Made by a program: the position numbers and the translations under genes. The notes beneath the pieces are model-generated. The model was not told where the DNA came from. It ran no database searches and saw only the letters and a program-made list of their open reading frames with translations. From Plantago ovata (lineage: Eukaryota; Streptophyta; Magnoliopsida; Lamiales; Plantaginaceae), in assembly GCA_028274465.1 (NCBI GenBank), contig CM051457.1, positions 51,616,362 through 51,680,361 of the forward strand: 64,000 nt of DNA. Direction: 5' to 3'. Within the stretch, counting starts at the first letter, position 1, and each line of letters opens with the position of its first letter. Positions 54,338-64,000 of the stretch are shown here, one piece after another.

Positions 54338-57300
54338 ATGGCTATACCGTCCTCCGAGCTTGTTGCCAACTTGGAGTTGCAAAAGCTAACAGGACCAAAC
54401 TACGTGGATTGGATCCATGAGGTACGAAAGGTGCTATGGTACAATGAGGTTGAGTACGTCTTGGACGAACCTATCCCTCCACCTCCCACTGAATTCACTA
54501 CGGCAACCTATGATTGCTATTATGAATTGGAAGTGGAAAGGGTCGAGTTTGTAAAGAACTTGTTGCTGAATGCTATGTCTGACAATATGGTTGGACCATG
54601 TCGAGACAAGGACCATATGAGATTGTGAAATATCTCTCCTCATTCTTGGATGCTCCAAGGATGTGTGAAGGGTTCGAAGCTATCAAGATCATGCTTATCA
54701 AAAGGCTTGGGACAGAAGAGCTGTCGCCTGAACAAGTTAAGTCGTTGATTGACTTTCTCTTACAACTTGTTGGATATGGCTTAGAGCTAGAAGCAAAGGC
54801 TTCCATTATCTTGATCGTGCAAAGATTGTTGCAATCTATTCACAATCCCAATGTTGGGGTAGCAACAGACATGACTACAGAGAGACCCATTGCCAACAGA
54901 TTCCCAAGGGTCAATCGTAGACCCAAAAGGAAGAGGGGTGGCAAGAATGGGCGCTATCGTAGGATGGTTGAATTTCGACTTAGGATCGAGATTTGTCTCT
55001 ATTGCAAACTCAAGGGCCACTGGAAGAAAGATTGCCCTAAGCTTAGGGCAGATCAAGCTAAGAAGGCATCGGCTTCTGGCTCAGGTATGTTTGTTATTGA
55101 AATGAACATGACTACTTTTGACTCCAATGGTTGGGTATTAGATACAGCCTGTGGCTCACACATTTGTAATAATGTGCAGGGGATAATTGATCACAGGCTA
55201 GTCAAGCAAGGTGAAATCGACTTGCATGTTGGGAACGACAATCCAGTTGAAGCCAAACGCGTTGGATGCAGCAAGATAGATTTACCTTCGGGACAATGTT
55301 TAGAACTTGATAATGTTTATTTTGTTCCATCCATTGTCATAAATATTATGTCCATTCCATTGTTAGACAATATGGGTTTTTCCTTTCGATTTGCGAATAA
55401 TACTTGTTATTTTTCATTAAATGATCAGTATTATGAAAAAGCTCGCTTGGTGAATGGTTTATATATTTTGAAAAGTAGTCTACCTTTATTTCAAATACAT
55501 AACAAACAACCGTCTTCAAGTAAGAAGAATAATCCATCTTATCTATGGCATTGTCGGCTAGGCCATATCAATGAAACACGGATTCAAAGACTAAGGAAGT
55601 TGGACTACTTAGAACCATTTGATTTTGAATCATATGATACATGTCAATCTTGTGTTAAGGGTAAGATGACGAACAAACCTTTTGTTGGACAAGGTGTTCG
55701 TGCCACTCGCTGCTTAGAGCTCATACATACCGATGTATGTGGACCGTTTAAAGTCCATGCGCGTGGGGGTTATCCTTACTTCGTTACCTTTACTGAAGAT
55801 TTCTCAAGGTATGGATATATTTATCGTATGAAGAATAAATCCGAGACCTTTGGGAAATTCAAGGAGTTTAGGAATGAGGTCGAGAATGAATTGAACCTAA
55901 GGATAGTCACTCTTCGATCAGATCGAGGAGGTGAATACCTTAGTGAAGAATTTATCGACTACTTGAAGGAAAATGGAATTCAATCGCAATGGACTCCTCC
56001 TGGAACACCACAGTTAAATGGTGTGTCTGAGAGGAGGAATCGAACCCTGTTAGACATGGTAAGATCAATGATTGGATTCTCGACTCTTCCAAAGTATCTG
56101 TGGGGATATGCACTACAAACTGCAATCTACATTCTGAACCGTGTACCATCTAAATCAGTGGAGAAAACTCCTTATGAGTTATGGAAGGAAAATAAGCCTT
56201 CACTAGGCTATCTTAGACCTTGGGGCTGTCCTGCGATAGTCAAAATGATGCTCACTGATAAGTTAGATGCCAAGGGTGTCAAAGTATATTTCATAGGCTA
56301 TCCTCGTCAGACGAGAGGCTATGAATTCTATCATGCTGAAGATCACAAGGTGATCGTATCTAGAAACGTGAAGTTTTTAGAAGATGAATACCTCAAAGAA
56401 GATAGGTTAGATGACATGATAGAACTTGAAGAAATTCAAGACTTTGACACGCGCGAACATGAGGTCTCTAAATCTTCTGATTTGGACTCAAGTTCAGTGG
56501 GAACTTTCGAAGCAGGCAAGGGTGATGATATGACACTTGCTAGGCATGTCATAGTCAGTGGGAGTCCTGTGATTAGATCAACAGTTGAAACCACACCAAT
56601 AGAACCCGTTGTCAACCAACCTGTGCAACAAGTTGCACAAGAGCAGCCTCCCGCAAGGAAACAGGGTCGCACCCAACGACCAGCTGCATCAGTACCCACT
56701 GATAATGTTCGTGTTACACGAAGCCAGAAAAGAAAAGCACCAGAACAAGTCGAGCTCCGTAGGTCGAAGAGGATCCTAAAAGGACCTCAGAAGCAAAGCC
56801 TTATGATAGAAGACATCAGTGAACTTGATGTTGATTTATCAGATCGGGAAGATCCCGAGACCTACAAAGAGGCAATAATTGATATTGACTCAGACAAATG
56901 GCAAGAGGCCATGGAATTAGAAATGGATTCAATGTACCAGAATCAAGTTTGGAACTTGGTACACTTTCCCCAAGGGGTTAGACCAATTGGGTGCAAATGG
57001 GTCTTTAAACGAAAGACAGATGCCGATGGCAAGGTACAAACGCACAAAGCTAGGCTTGTGGCGAAACGCTACACGCAAAGGTATGGCATCGATTATGATG
57101 AAACCTTTTCACCGGTAGCAAAATTGAAGTCCATTCGAATTCTACTTGCGATAGCTGCCTACTATGATTATGAAATCTGGCAGATGGATGTAAAGACTGC
57201 CTTCCTCAATGGCAACCTTGAGGAAGAGGTCTATATGGTACAGCCAAAAGGTTTTATTAGTAAAACCAGGCCAACTGCTGTATGCAAATTACAAAGATTC

Positions 57301-58428
57301 ATCTATGGGCTAAAGCAAGCGTCAAGGAGCTGGAATATCCGCTTTGATGAAGCTGTCAAATCGTTTGACTTCATCAGAAGCAAGGAAGATCCCTGTGTCT
57401 ACACGAGACACAGCGACAAAGGAGTTGTTTTCATGATCATTTATGTAGATGACATTTTGATCATGGGAAACAATGTCTTTATGCTAGAAGAGACTAAAGT
57501 TTGGTTATCAAGTACCTTCTCGATGAAGGACTTGGGTGAAGCGAACTACATCCTAGGGATCAAGATCTTTAGGGATAGATCCAAGAGGATGTTAGGAATG
57601 ACACAGTCCACCTACATCGACAAAATACTGAAGCGTTATAAGATGGACGACTCAAAGAGAGGCTTTCTCCCAGCTAGGCATGGGATTGTCTTATCAGTTA
57701 AGGATGGTCCTTAAACTGATGAAGAAAGAAATGCAATGAGTCGTGTGCCCTATGCTTCGGCAGTAGGGTCTATAATGTATGCAATGAATTGCACAAGGCC
57801 CGATGTGGCATATGCGCTTAGTGTCACTTGTCGACACCAACAGAATCCAGGAGTACCTCACTGGACTGCTTTGAAGAACATTCTTAAGTACCTTAGACGG
57901 ACTAAAGAGATGTTCTTGGTGTTTGGTGGAGAACCAGAATTAAAGATGTCTGGGTATGTCGGCGCTGGATTTGAATTAGATCCTGATGACTTTAAGTCAC
58001 AGACAGGATACGTATTCAAATTGAACGGAGGAGCTGTCTGTTGGAAGAGTTCTAAGCAAGCCACGGTTGCTGACTCATCCACAGAAGCCGAGTACATTGT
58101 TGCATTAGAATCATCGAAAGAAGTTGTCTGTATTTCAGAGTTCTTGAAGGAATTGAGGGTTGTTCCTGCTCCCAGTCCAATAACGATTTATTGTGACAAT
58201 ACGGGGGCCGTCGCTCAAGCTAGGGAGCCTAGATCTACAAACAAGAACAAACATGTACTTAGAAAATATCACGTTATACGTGAGATTATAGATAGAGGAG
58301 AAGTTAGTATAGAACGTGTCTCTACCACAGACAACGTGGCATATCCTTTCACCAAGGTCTTATCAGTGGAAGTCCACTTAAGACATTATGCTAATCTGGG
58401 TATTAGGCATAAAGGTGACTGGCTCTAG
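54338..58428 (+). pseudogene. Element D copia gag-pol polyprotein, frameshift and stop
   Basis: Gag starts at ATG 54338 (MAIPSSELVANLELQKL). A frameshift near 54600 moves it into the frame that is open from 54598 to 57711. A single TAA at 57712 then separates RT from RNase H, which is in the same frame and ends at 58428. Order and landmarks: zinc knuckle [14 protein letters not shown] (54994); protease [12 protein letters not shown], where DTA replaces the usual DTG-type motif; integrase with [16 protein letters not shown] and a later Glu in [12 protein letters not shown]_2 with [11 protein letters not shown] and YVDD (57442); RNase H with STEAEY and YCDNTGA but GYVGAGF where the first catalytic Asp is expected. 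The element is recognisable throughout but not competent. Confidence 0.93.
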
Positions 58429-58442
58429 TCCAAGTGGGAGAT
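58429..58442 (+). other. Element D polypurine tract
   Basis: CCAAGTGGGAGAT lies between the RNase H stop and the 3' LTR, the usual copia polypurine tract position. Confidence 0.8.
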
Positions 58443-60562
58443 TGATAGTGCATATGTCCTAGAGACAGTCCTTACTAAGGGCATGGTGCCCTTATAGAAG
58501 GCATATATGTACTATTACACAGGTCAACGTAATATAATATATGTTTGTTGCATTTTACTATTGATTATCGCTTTCATATTTATATTACACCGGGCATGCA
58601 GCATGTCATATCTCTATTACTGTCTGTATTGATATTAAACATGTCCCCTCGGATAGATGACCGATCACACAGATAGTGGGAGCTGTATGAGTTATCATCT
58701 ATCCCAAACTCTCCCTAGTCGAGGTTCATCTCGGATGTAGGGATCTGAATGAACCAGACGAGACTAGTATGCGTGGAGGTTATACTTGTTGGAGCAAGTG
58801 TGAGCCGATCCCACGGCCACGGAACGGGTTGTTGGACAATCGAGAAACATTCCCATAACTGCGCATAGTTGTTCGAAGAAGCTTTATCAAACAATGGAAG
58901 TACCCACCGGACACTCCCATCGATGTATACTCTACACCGAAGTGTATATGGGAACCGGTAAGTTGTTGAAGTGATGCCATTCGTCCTTTGTACTTACAGG
59001 ACTTTATCATCACATTTGTTGCCCCATATCCTTGGTGGACCCGTCGATGTCAGCTCTGAATAAGCAGCTGACCTAAGACACGATCCAGGATTATGGCTAC
59101 ATACAAATGGGGATGATAAGTGATTCTGTGAAGGATTCATCTCTCAAGTGTAGCACAGGAGAGCACTGCTCATAGTCTGCATAGTTGTGTTGGTAAAGTC
59201 ACTGGCCAGTGCAAATGATATATTATGATGGTCATAAGTATATCTTAACAAAGCAACACCCTGAGACGCCCGTGGATGTATTATTAGGATAGACACTTCA
59301 TCGATCCTAGATACATTCGAGCAAGTCAGATGAAGGGACGTTACCATCGCCGCGTTGAGCGCAACAGGCTTCGCAACGAAAGGGTTAGCTTTGAGAAACC
59401 TCTCAAACGTCCTCACGTATTAATATTGCAAATGGAACCGTCTAGGAATTCCATGTTGCCTAGTCTAGGACTTGCTTAATACGATGAGGCCCTATGGGTC
59501 ACACTATGTGGTGATTCAGCTTATCAGAATATCCTTGAAGATGGAATCGCAATTAATTTGGAATTAATTGTGATTGATGGATTATAATTGATTTGGAATT
59601 AATTATAATATTTGGTGGCTCAATTAATGATTTGGAATTATTAATTGAATTGACTGATTAATTGTATTTTATGTAAATACAATTAAAGGTTATATTTTGG
59701 ATATATTATAGAGGTTTGATTAGAAAGGATATGTTAATTTAGAATTAGCATATGCACTTGGGCAAAATCTGCTTGGAGTTTGAATTGACTTAGAAATATA
59801 AGTGGGTCCCAAAATTGGGACCCACCTCCCGTAGGACAAGCGTGGCTGGGTAAGGGGAAGGAGTTCGACTCCTTCCTCTATTAGAAGTCCAAGAGATAAG
59901 TTAGATTTTCCTGATTGAGTTTTGATTTGATTGGGAATGAATCTAGACTTGATATTGGTTTCCTTTTGCGATAAAAATTAGATTCTTATTCCTTTACGAA
60001 GTCTAATTGCTTATGTTTTAGGCTTCTATAGACTACTATATATAGTAGACTATTAGAGAGCTTTTTACACACAGTTTCAGAAATAGACTTTCACAGTTAT
60101 TCTACCCAGTTTTCTTAGAGAAAATAAAAGGCTCTCCCCTCCTCTTAGCCACCCGCGCGCGCCACCTCACCGGAGGAATCGCCACCCCGTCTTCTTGGTC
60201 ACACAAAGAATATCCTAGCATTCTTCCGATAGGCTGTTCATCCGTGGATACCAAGGTTGAGGTTCTAGGAGCTAGAAACTAACTCTTATTGTCTTGTAGA
60301 TATACAGAGTATTGTAGATATCTTCGACTTCGACGAAGGAGAAGGTACACCGGAATATCGTAGATATCTTCGACTTCGACGAAGGAGAAGGTACACCGGA
60401 ATATTACGAAGACTTGGAAGTTGCTTTGGAAGTAAGGTTAGTCTTCTAATTGACGTGTTTATATATATACGACATATGCAAAATCAATTAACCTGTATGT
60501 TAAGAAATTTTTTGAAATTCCGCTGCGTACCCTAGGGGTAACTCTGACCATATTTTCTTACA
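58443..60562 (+). repeat. Element D 3' LTR
   Basis: 2120 bp. Differs from the 5' LTR by scattered substitutions, loss of the GC run near 59838 and a 46-bp tandem duplication (60314-60359 and 60360-60405). Confidence 0.95.
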
Positions 60563-60596
60563 ATATTGAGGGTTTCTTTGGACTTCTTGAGCACTC

Positions 60597-61197
60597 CTGA
60601 CAAGAAAGAAATATCAATTCTAATCCTTATCCATGAAAACTTAAGAAATACAATTTCAAGTGACAAGTCTCAAAACACACTGCTCATCAAAATTCAACCA
60701 AACCACCGTAATGCATTAAAGTAAATTACATAAACTTTGCTATGTCATGGCAAGAAACATTTAGCCAGAGGTACACCAGACAAGCCTGACACTAATCTTT
60801 TCTGATAATAAACTCACATACTTGAGAGGTAAGAAGTTAAACACAACCCATAACACCTTAAGATAAATTGGTATTTGTCTCACATAGTGCTTTTAAAAAT
60901 ATCTAACCCACTGCAACATTGCAAAGAGGACGCATAGAAATAAGTATGCAAATGTAACCTATGTATCTCTGTTGTCCTAGATGGCTTGCTTGATAATAAA
61001 TTTGAGAGCCAGACAACTAAGGAGGTCATTTTGTTGTTTCAATCTACAAAAGGCATATATGACAATAACTAAAGCAAGAGAAAAGAAAATAAGCACTTCA
61101 AAGTAAATGAATTCAATTTGTGTTGGCGACATAAGTCTAGCATGAATGCATTTACAAAAATTATGATTAATTCAGGAAAAGAACAGCATTATAAGAC
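60597..61197. other. Non-coding between LEW1-like and YLP-like exons
   Basis: AT-rich intron or spacer. Neither the P-loop continuation expected of the YLP-like gene nor the N-terminal exons expected of the LEW1-like gene was found here. Confidence 0.5.
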
Positions 61198-61998
61198 CTG
61201 GAAGTCCTCGAATGATAATCACAATATGATCTGGACGACTGGAACGATGTGGATGCTTTAAAATGAGAGATGCATCGACAACTTTCGCTTTATCTGGCGA
61301 CTGATGACGCATGATAAAACCATCCTTTCCTCCCAAGTTCAAATTGGATGATGGCTTATGAGACTGAATTTCCTGAGAGGCACACTTGCCAAAATCAATA
61401 AATAGGCTTGAATAGAATCAAGTACAACTTAAGTATAGATCATATTGAAATCGATAAGTACACCTCATGCATGAACATAAGGAAACAAGTTTCCTGCCAA
61501 CACATATTAGCACCCTAGAAACATACATACAATCTACCATTTCAAGGACCCAAAAGGCTTCACAACCAAAGCACTGACACTCCTAAACCACCACTCAACT
61601 CCACAAAATCATCTTATTTCTAGTATTTTGTTACATTGTGTTCCACAAGTACTTCCAATTTGATATAAACTAGTATTAGCATACCTCTCATCTTCAGCAG
61701 CTACTAGAGGGGGATTATCTAATCTCATTCGCTTGGTGGGACCATAATCGGAGAAATTCAAACCAGGTGTGTAATTAGGGGAACCATCCCACGGCGGCGG
61801 TGGTGGAGGTTGGTAGGATGGCTGAGGCGGGGGAAGAGGAGGTTGAGGCGGCAGGTGGCGATGGAAGAATTGATCAGTGTACGGCGGTTGGGGTGCGAAG
61901 TACCGGGGAGGTGGGGGAGGGCAAAATGGGAAGTGGTAATTGGAGCAGAAAGGGCAGGTAGTATCAAGTGGAGGTCTAGGACGCCATGAATGGTCCAT
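61198..61998 (-). pseudogene. YLP-motif P-loop protein (YLPM1-like), 5' exons only
   Basis: Exon 1 (61998-61685) starts MDHSWRPRPPLDTTCPFCSN and is very proline-rich, ending KRMRLDNPP and a GAG|GTATGC donor. A second exon (61372-61198) reads KVVDASLILKHPHRSSRPDH then IVIIIRGLPG and ends at a CAG|GT donor. That matches the YLPM1-like family just before its P-loop (GLPGSGKS). The nucleotide-kinase-like domain that should follow on the - strand is missing; LEW1-like sequence follows instead. Phases of the two exons do not join without a further exon or indel. It could be a truncated gene or part of a fusion; I favour a remnant. Confidence 0.6.
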
Positions 61999-62462
61999 GG
62001 ATGAGCTTTGTTATGCAATCTGATCTGATCGGGTGGATTTCAGTTATTAGGGTTTCGAATTGATGAGGAAGAAATTCAGAGAGGAAAGGAAAGATACGAA
62101 AGAAGAAAGAAAAGTGAAAAACTAGGTTTAAGACTAATTTATGGGCCAACTCTATGAAATGAAATGGGCCTTCTGCATTTGGGCTTAACCAAAAAAGTCC
62201 GAAACAAAGGAGCCTCCCAATCAGTTTCCAGAAGTTCATTGGCAAACCGTACTATTTTCTAATTCATTTTTTAACGCTCAAATTAACCAAAATAATAAAT
62301 AAAAGTAATAAAAATAATTATCCAGAATATTAATTAAAAAATAAGTTAATTAAATAATTTAAGAAAATAAAGATTATTACATTAGAAATTTAACTATCGT
62401 AATTCAAACGAAGGGAGAATAGAAAATTGAAAGCCCATTATCATTAAATAAGGGATCCACGA
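61999..62462. other. Upstream region of the YLP-like gene
   Basis: AT-rich, leading into the - strand ATG at 61998. Probable 5' untranslated and promoter sequence; no specific element identified. Confidence 0.4.
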
Positions 62463-63150
62463 GAGATGTTGATCTGAGCTGGACTTGCTGATTCTGGGCG
62501 TATTACTCCTCCTTTTGAAGTAATGAGTATGGTCATTAATATTATCGACGCTCGGGTTGTTAACTCATGTTCAATTTTAATGTTAATCGAATTGATGTTC
62601 AATTCGAATGTTACATTCCAAATGTAACAACATAAGCACTGTACGAGAGATGTTGATGCGAGCTGGACTTGCTGATTCTGGGCGTATTACTCCTACTCTT
62701 GAAGTCATGAGCATGCTCGTTATCATTTTACATCAAAATGTAGCGATCGTTGACATTATCGACGTTTGCACTATACGGAAGATGTTGCTCTTAACTAGAC
62801 TTAGTACTTATGGATGTATGACTCCTCATTTACAAGTAATTAGTATGATCGTCCATACAAGGATGAAGTCCAATGTCAGGTATGCAATTCATACAACAGT
62901 TATCTAAAACCCGGATCCGGGGTCTAAAATAATAAAACTTAAGGGATCCACGAGAGATGTTGATGCGAGCTGGACTTGCTAATTCTGGGCGTATTACTCC
63001 TACTCTTGAAGTCATGAGCATGCTCGTTATCATTTTACATCACAATCTAGCGATCGTTGACATTATCGACGTTTGCACTGTACGGGAGATGTTGCTCTTA
63101 ACTAGACTTAGTAGTTACGGATGTATGACTCTTCATTTACAAGTAACTAG
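62463..63150 (+). repeat. Block of related ~130-bp repeats
   Basis: Units beginning GAGATGTTG recur at about 62463, 62645, 62780, 62951 and 63087. Two subtypes alternate, one with GAGCTGGACTTGCTGATTCTG and one with CTCTTAACTAGACTTAGTA, so the second half is a ~305-bp higher-order unit. The + strand frame stays open across several units (MLMRAGLADSGRITPTLEVM), though no known protein family is recognised. Confidence 0.75.
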
Positions 63151-63247
63151 TAAATAACCCGTCGAGTTTCGACGGAAAATAGTAATTTCACAAGGATTAA
63201 TATTGGTATGTGATAATCCGGATGAATTAATATTTTTTCTAATTATT

Positions 63248-63392
63248 AAGATGATTTTTATGTGAAAATTTATTAACTTATATGTTTTATTTATAATAAT
63301 TTGTACGAAATTGTGAGATCGAGTACAATAATTTTTATTTGTATAAATTATCAATAAATAATATCGCCAAAAAAGTAAATCTATACTACCAA

Positions 63393-63439
<47 letters not shown>

Positions 63440-63582
63440 GATGATTTTTATGTGAAAATTTATTAACTTATATGTTTTATTTATAATAATTTGTACGAAA
63501 TTGTGAGATCGAGTACAATAATTTTTATTTGTATAAATTATCAATAAATAATATCGCCAAAAAAGTAAATCTATACTACCAA

Positions 63583-63635
<53 letters not shown>

Positions 63636-63777
63636 GATGATTTTTATATGAAATGTATTAACTTGTATGTTTTATTTATAATAATTTGTACGAAATTGTG
63701 AGATCGAGTACAATAATTTTTATTTGTATAAATTATCAATAAATAATATCTCCAAAAAAGTAAATCTATACTACCAA

Positions 63778-63837
<60 letters not shown>
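63248..63837 (+). repeat. Three tandem ~190-bp repeats, each ending in (ATT)n
   Basis: Copies start AAGATGATTTTTAT at 63248, 63438 and 63634 (periods 190 and 196). Each ends in an (ATT)n run that is longer in later copies. Unit bodies are nearly identical. Confidence 0.92.
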
Positions 63838-63838
<1 letters not shown>

Positions 63839-63905
63839 GATATTATTACTATTATTTTATTATTATTATTATTATTAGTATTATTAGTATTATTATTATT
63901 AGATA
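63778..63905. repeat. (ATT)n microsatellite
   Basis: Long trinucleotide tract, pure to about 63837 then interrupted to 63905. Confidence 0.95.
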
Positions 63906-64000
63906 TTACCTACCATTTCATTACCTACCTAGCCTAGATAATTACCAGTAGGCTACAACAATGTTTTTGTAATATTGGAACTATTAAAGTACTTATGTGA

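Noticed and set aside
63724-63951. Poly-Ile ORF
   Set aside because: Translation of (ATT)n.

Overview
The window is plant nuclear DNA, most likely a eudicot. It has spliced genes with GT-AG introns, CACTA and Mutator-type DNA transposons, Ty3/gypsy and Ty1/copia LTR retrotransposons, and AT-rich spacers with microsatellites. The overall style recalls Lamiales, but that is an impression from memory. Almost everything recognisable is transposon-derived or broken; I see no clearly intact cellular gene.

1-12.3 kb: remains of a large Mutator-like (MULE) locus. A FAR1/FHY3-type transposase pseudogene runs on the + strand (1-6.6 kb). A convergent Ulp1-like cysteine-protease pseudogene runs on the - strand (11.6-7.0 kb). 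Introns and spacers carry many copies of a short repeat around CCCATGAT, always on the same strand. A complete CACTA element (CACTA-1, 831-5946, TSD GAA) sits in the first transposase intron and itself holds a small LTR element (2557-3910, TSD CATAC).

13.6-38.2 kb: a second CACTA of the same family (CACTA-2, 13628-38158, TSD GTT) swollen to 24.5 kb by nested insertions. Athila-like gypsy element A (14233-29244, TSD CTGAG) lies in the last exon of the CACTA gene. Related element B (19488-25617, TSD AGAAC) lies inside A's second ORF. Related element C (30132-37713) has a 3' LTR truncated by a deletion that also removed CACTA interior. A, B and C all encode gag plus an aspartic protease but no reverse transcriptase, integrase or RNase H. 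They differ in an accessory ORF that A and C carry behind its own GC-rich element, leader and intron.

38.2-45 kb: AT-rich spacer with tandem repeats, tRNA-derived SINE candidates, a Stowaway-like MITE and a RuvB-like helicase pseudogene fragment.

45-62 kb: a decayed genic block. A ClpP6-like chloroplast protease pseudogene (+) is followed by a LEW1/NUS1-like cis-prenyltransferase-subunit pseudogene (-), then the 5' exons of a YLP-motif P-loop protein gene (-). A 10.4-kb Ty1/copia element (50156-60562, TSD ATATT) is inserted in an exon of the LEW1-like gene. In Arabidopsis CLPP6 and LEW1 are neighbours (At1g11750, At1g11755), so this looks like a conserved pair whose local copies are both disabled.

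62-64 kb: spacer, a block of related ~130-bp repeats, then three ~190-bp repeats each ending in an (ATT)n tract.
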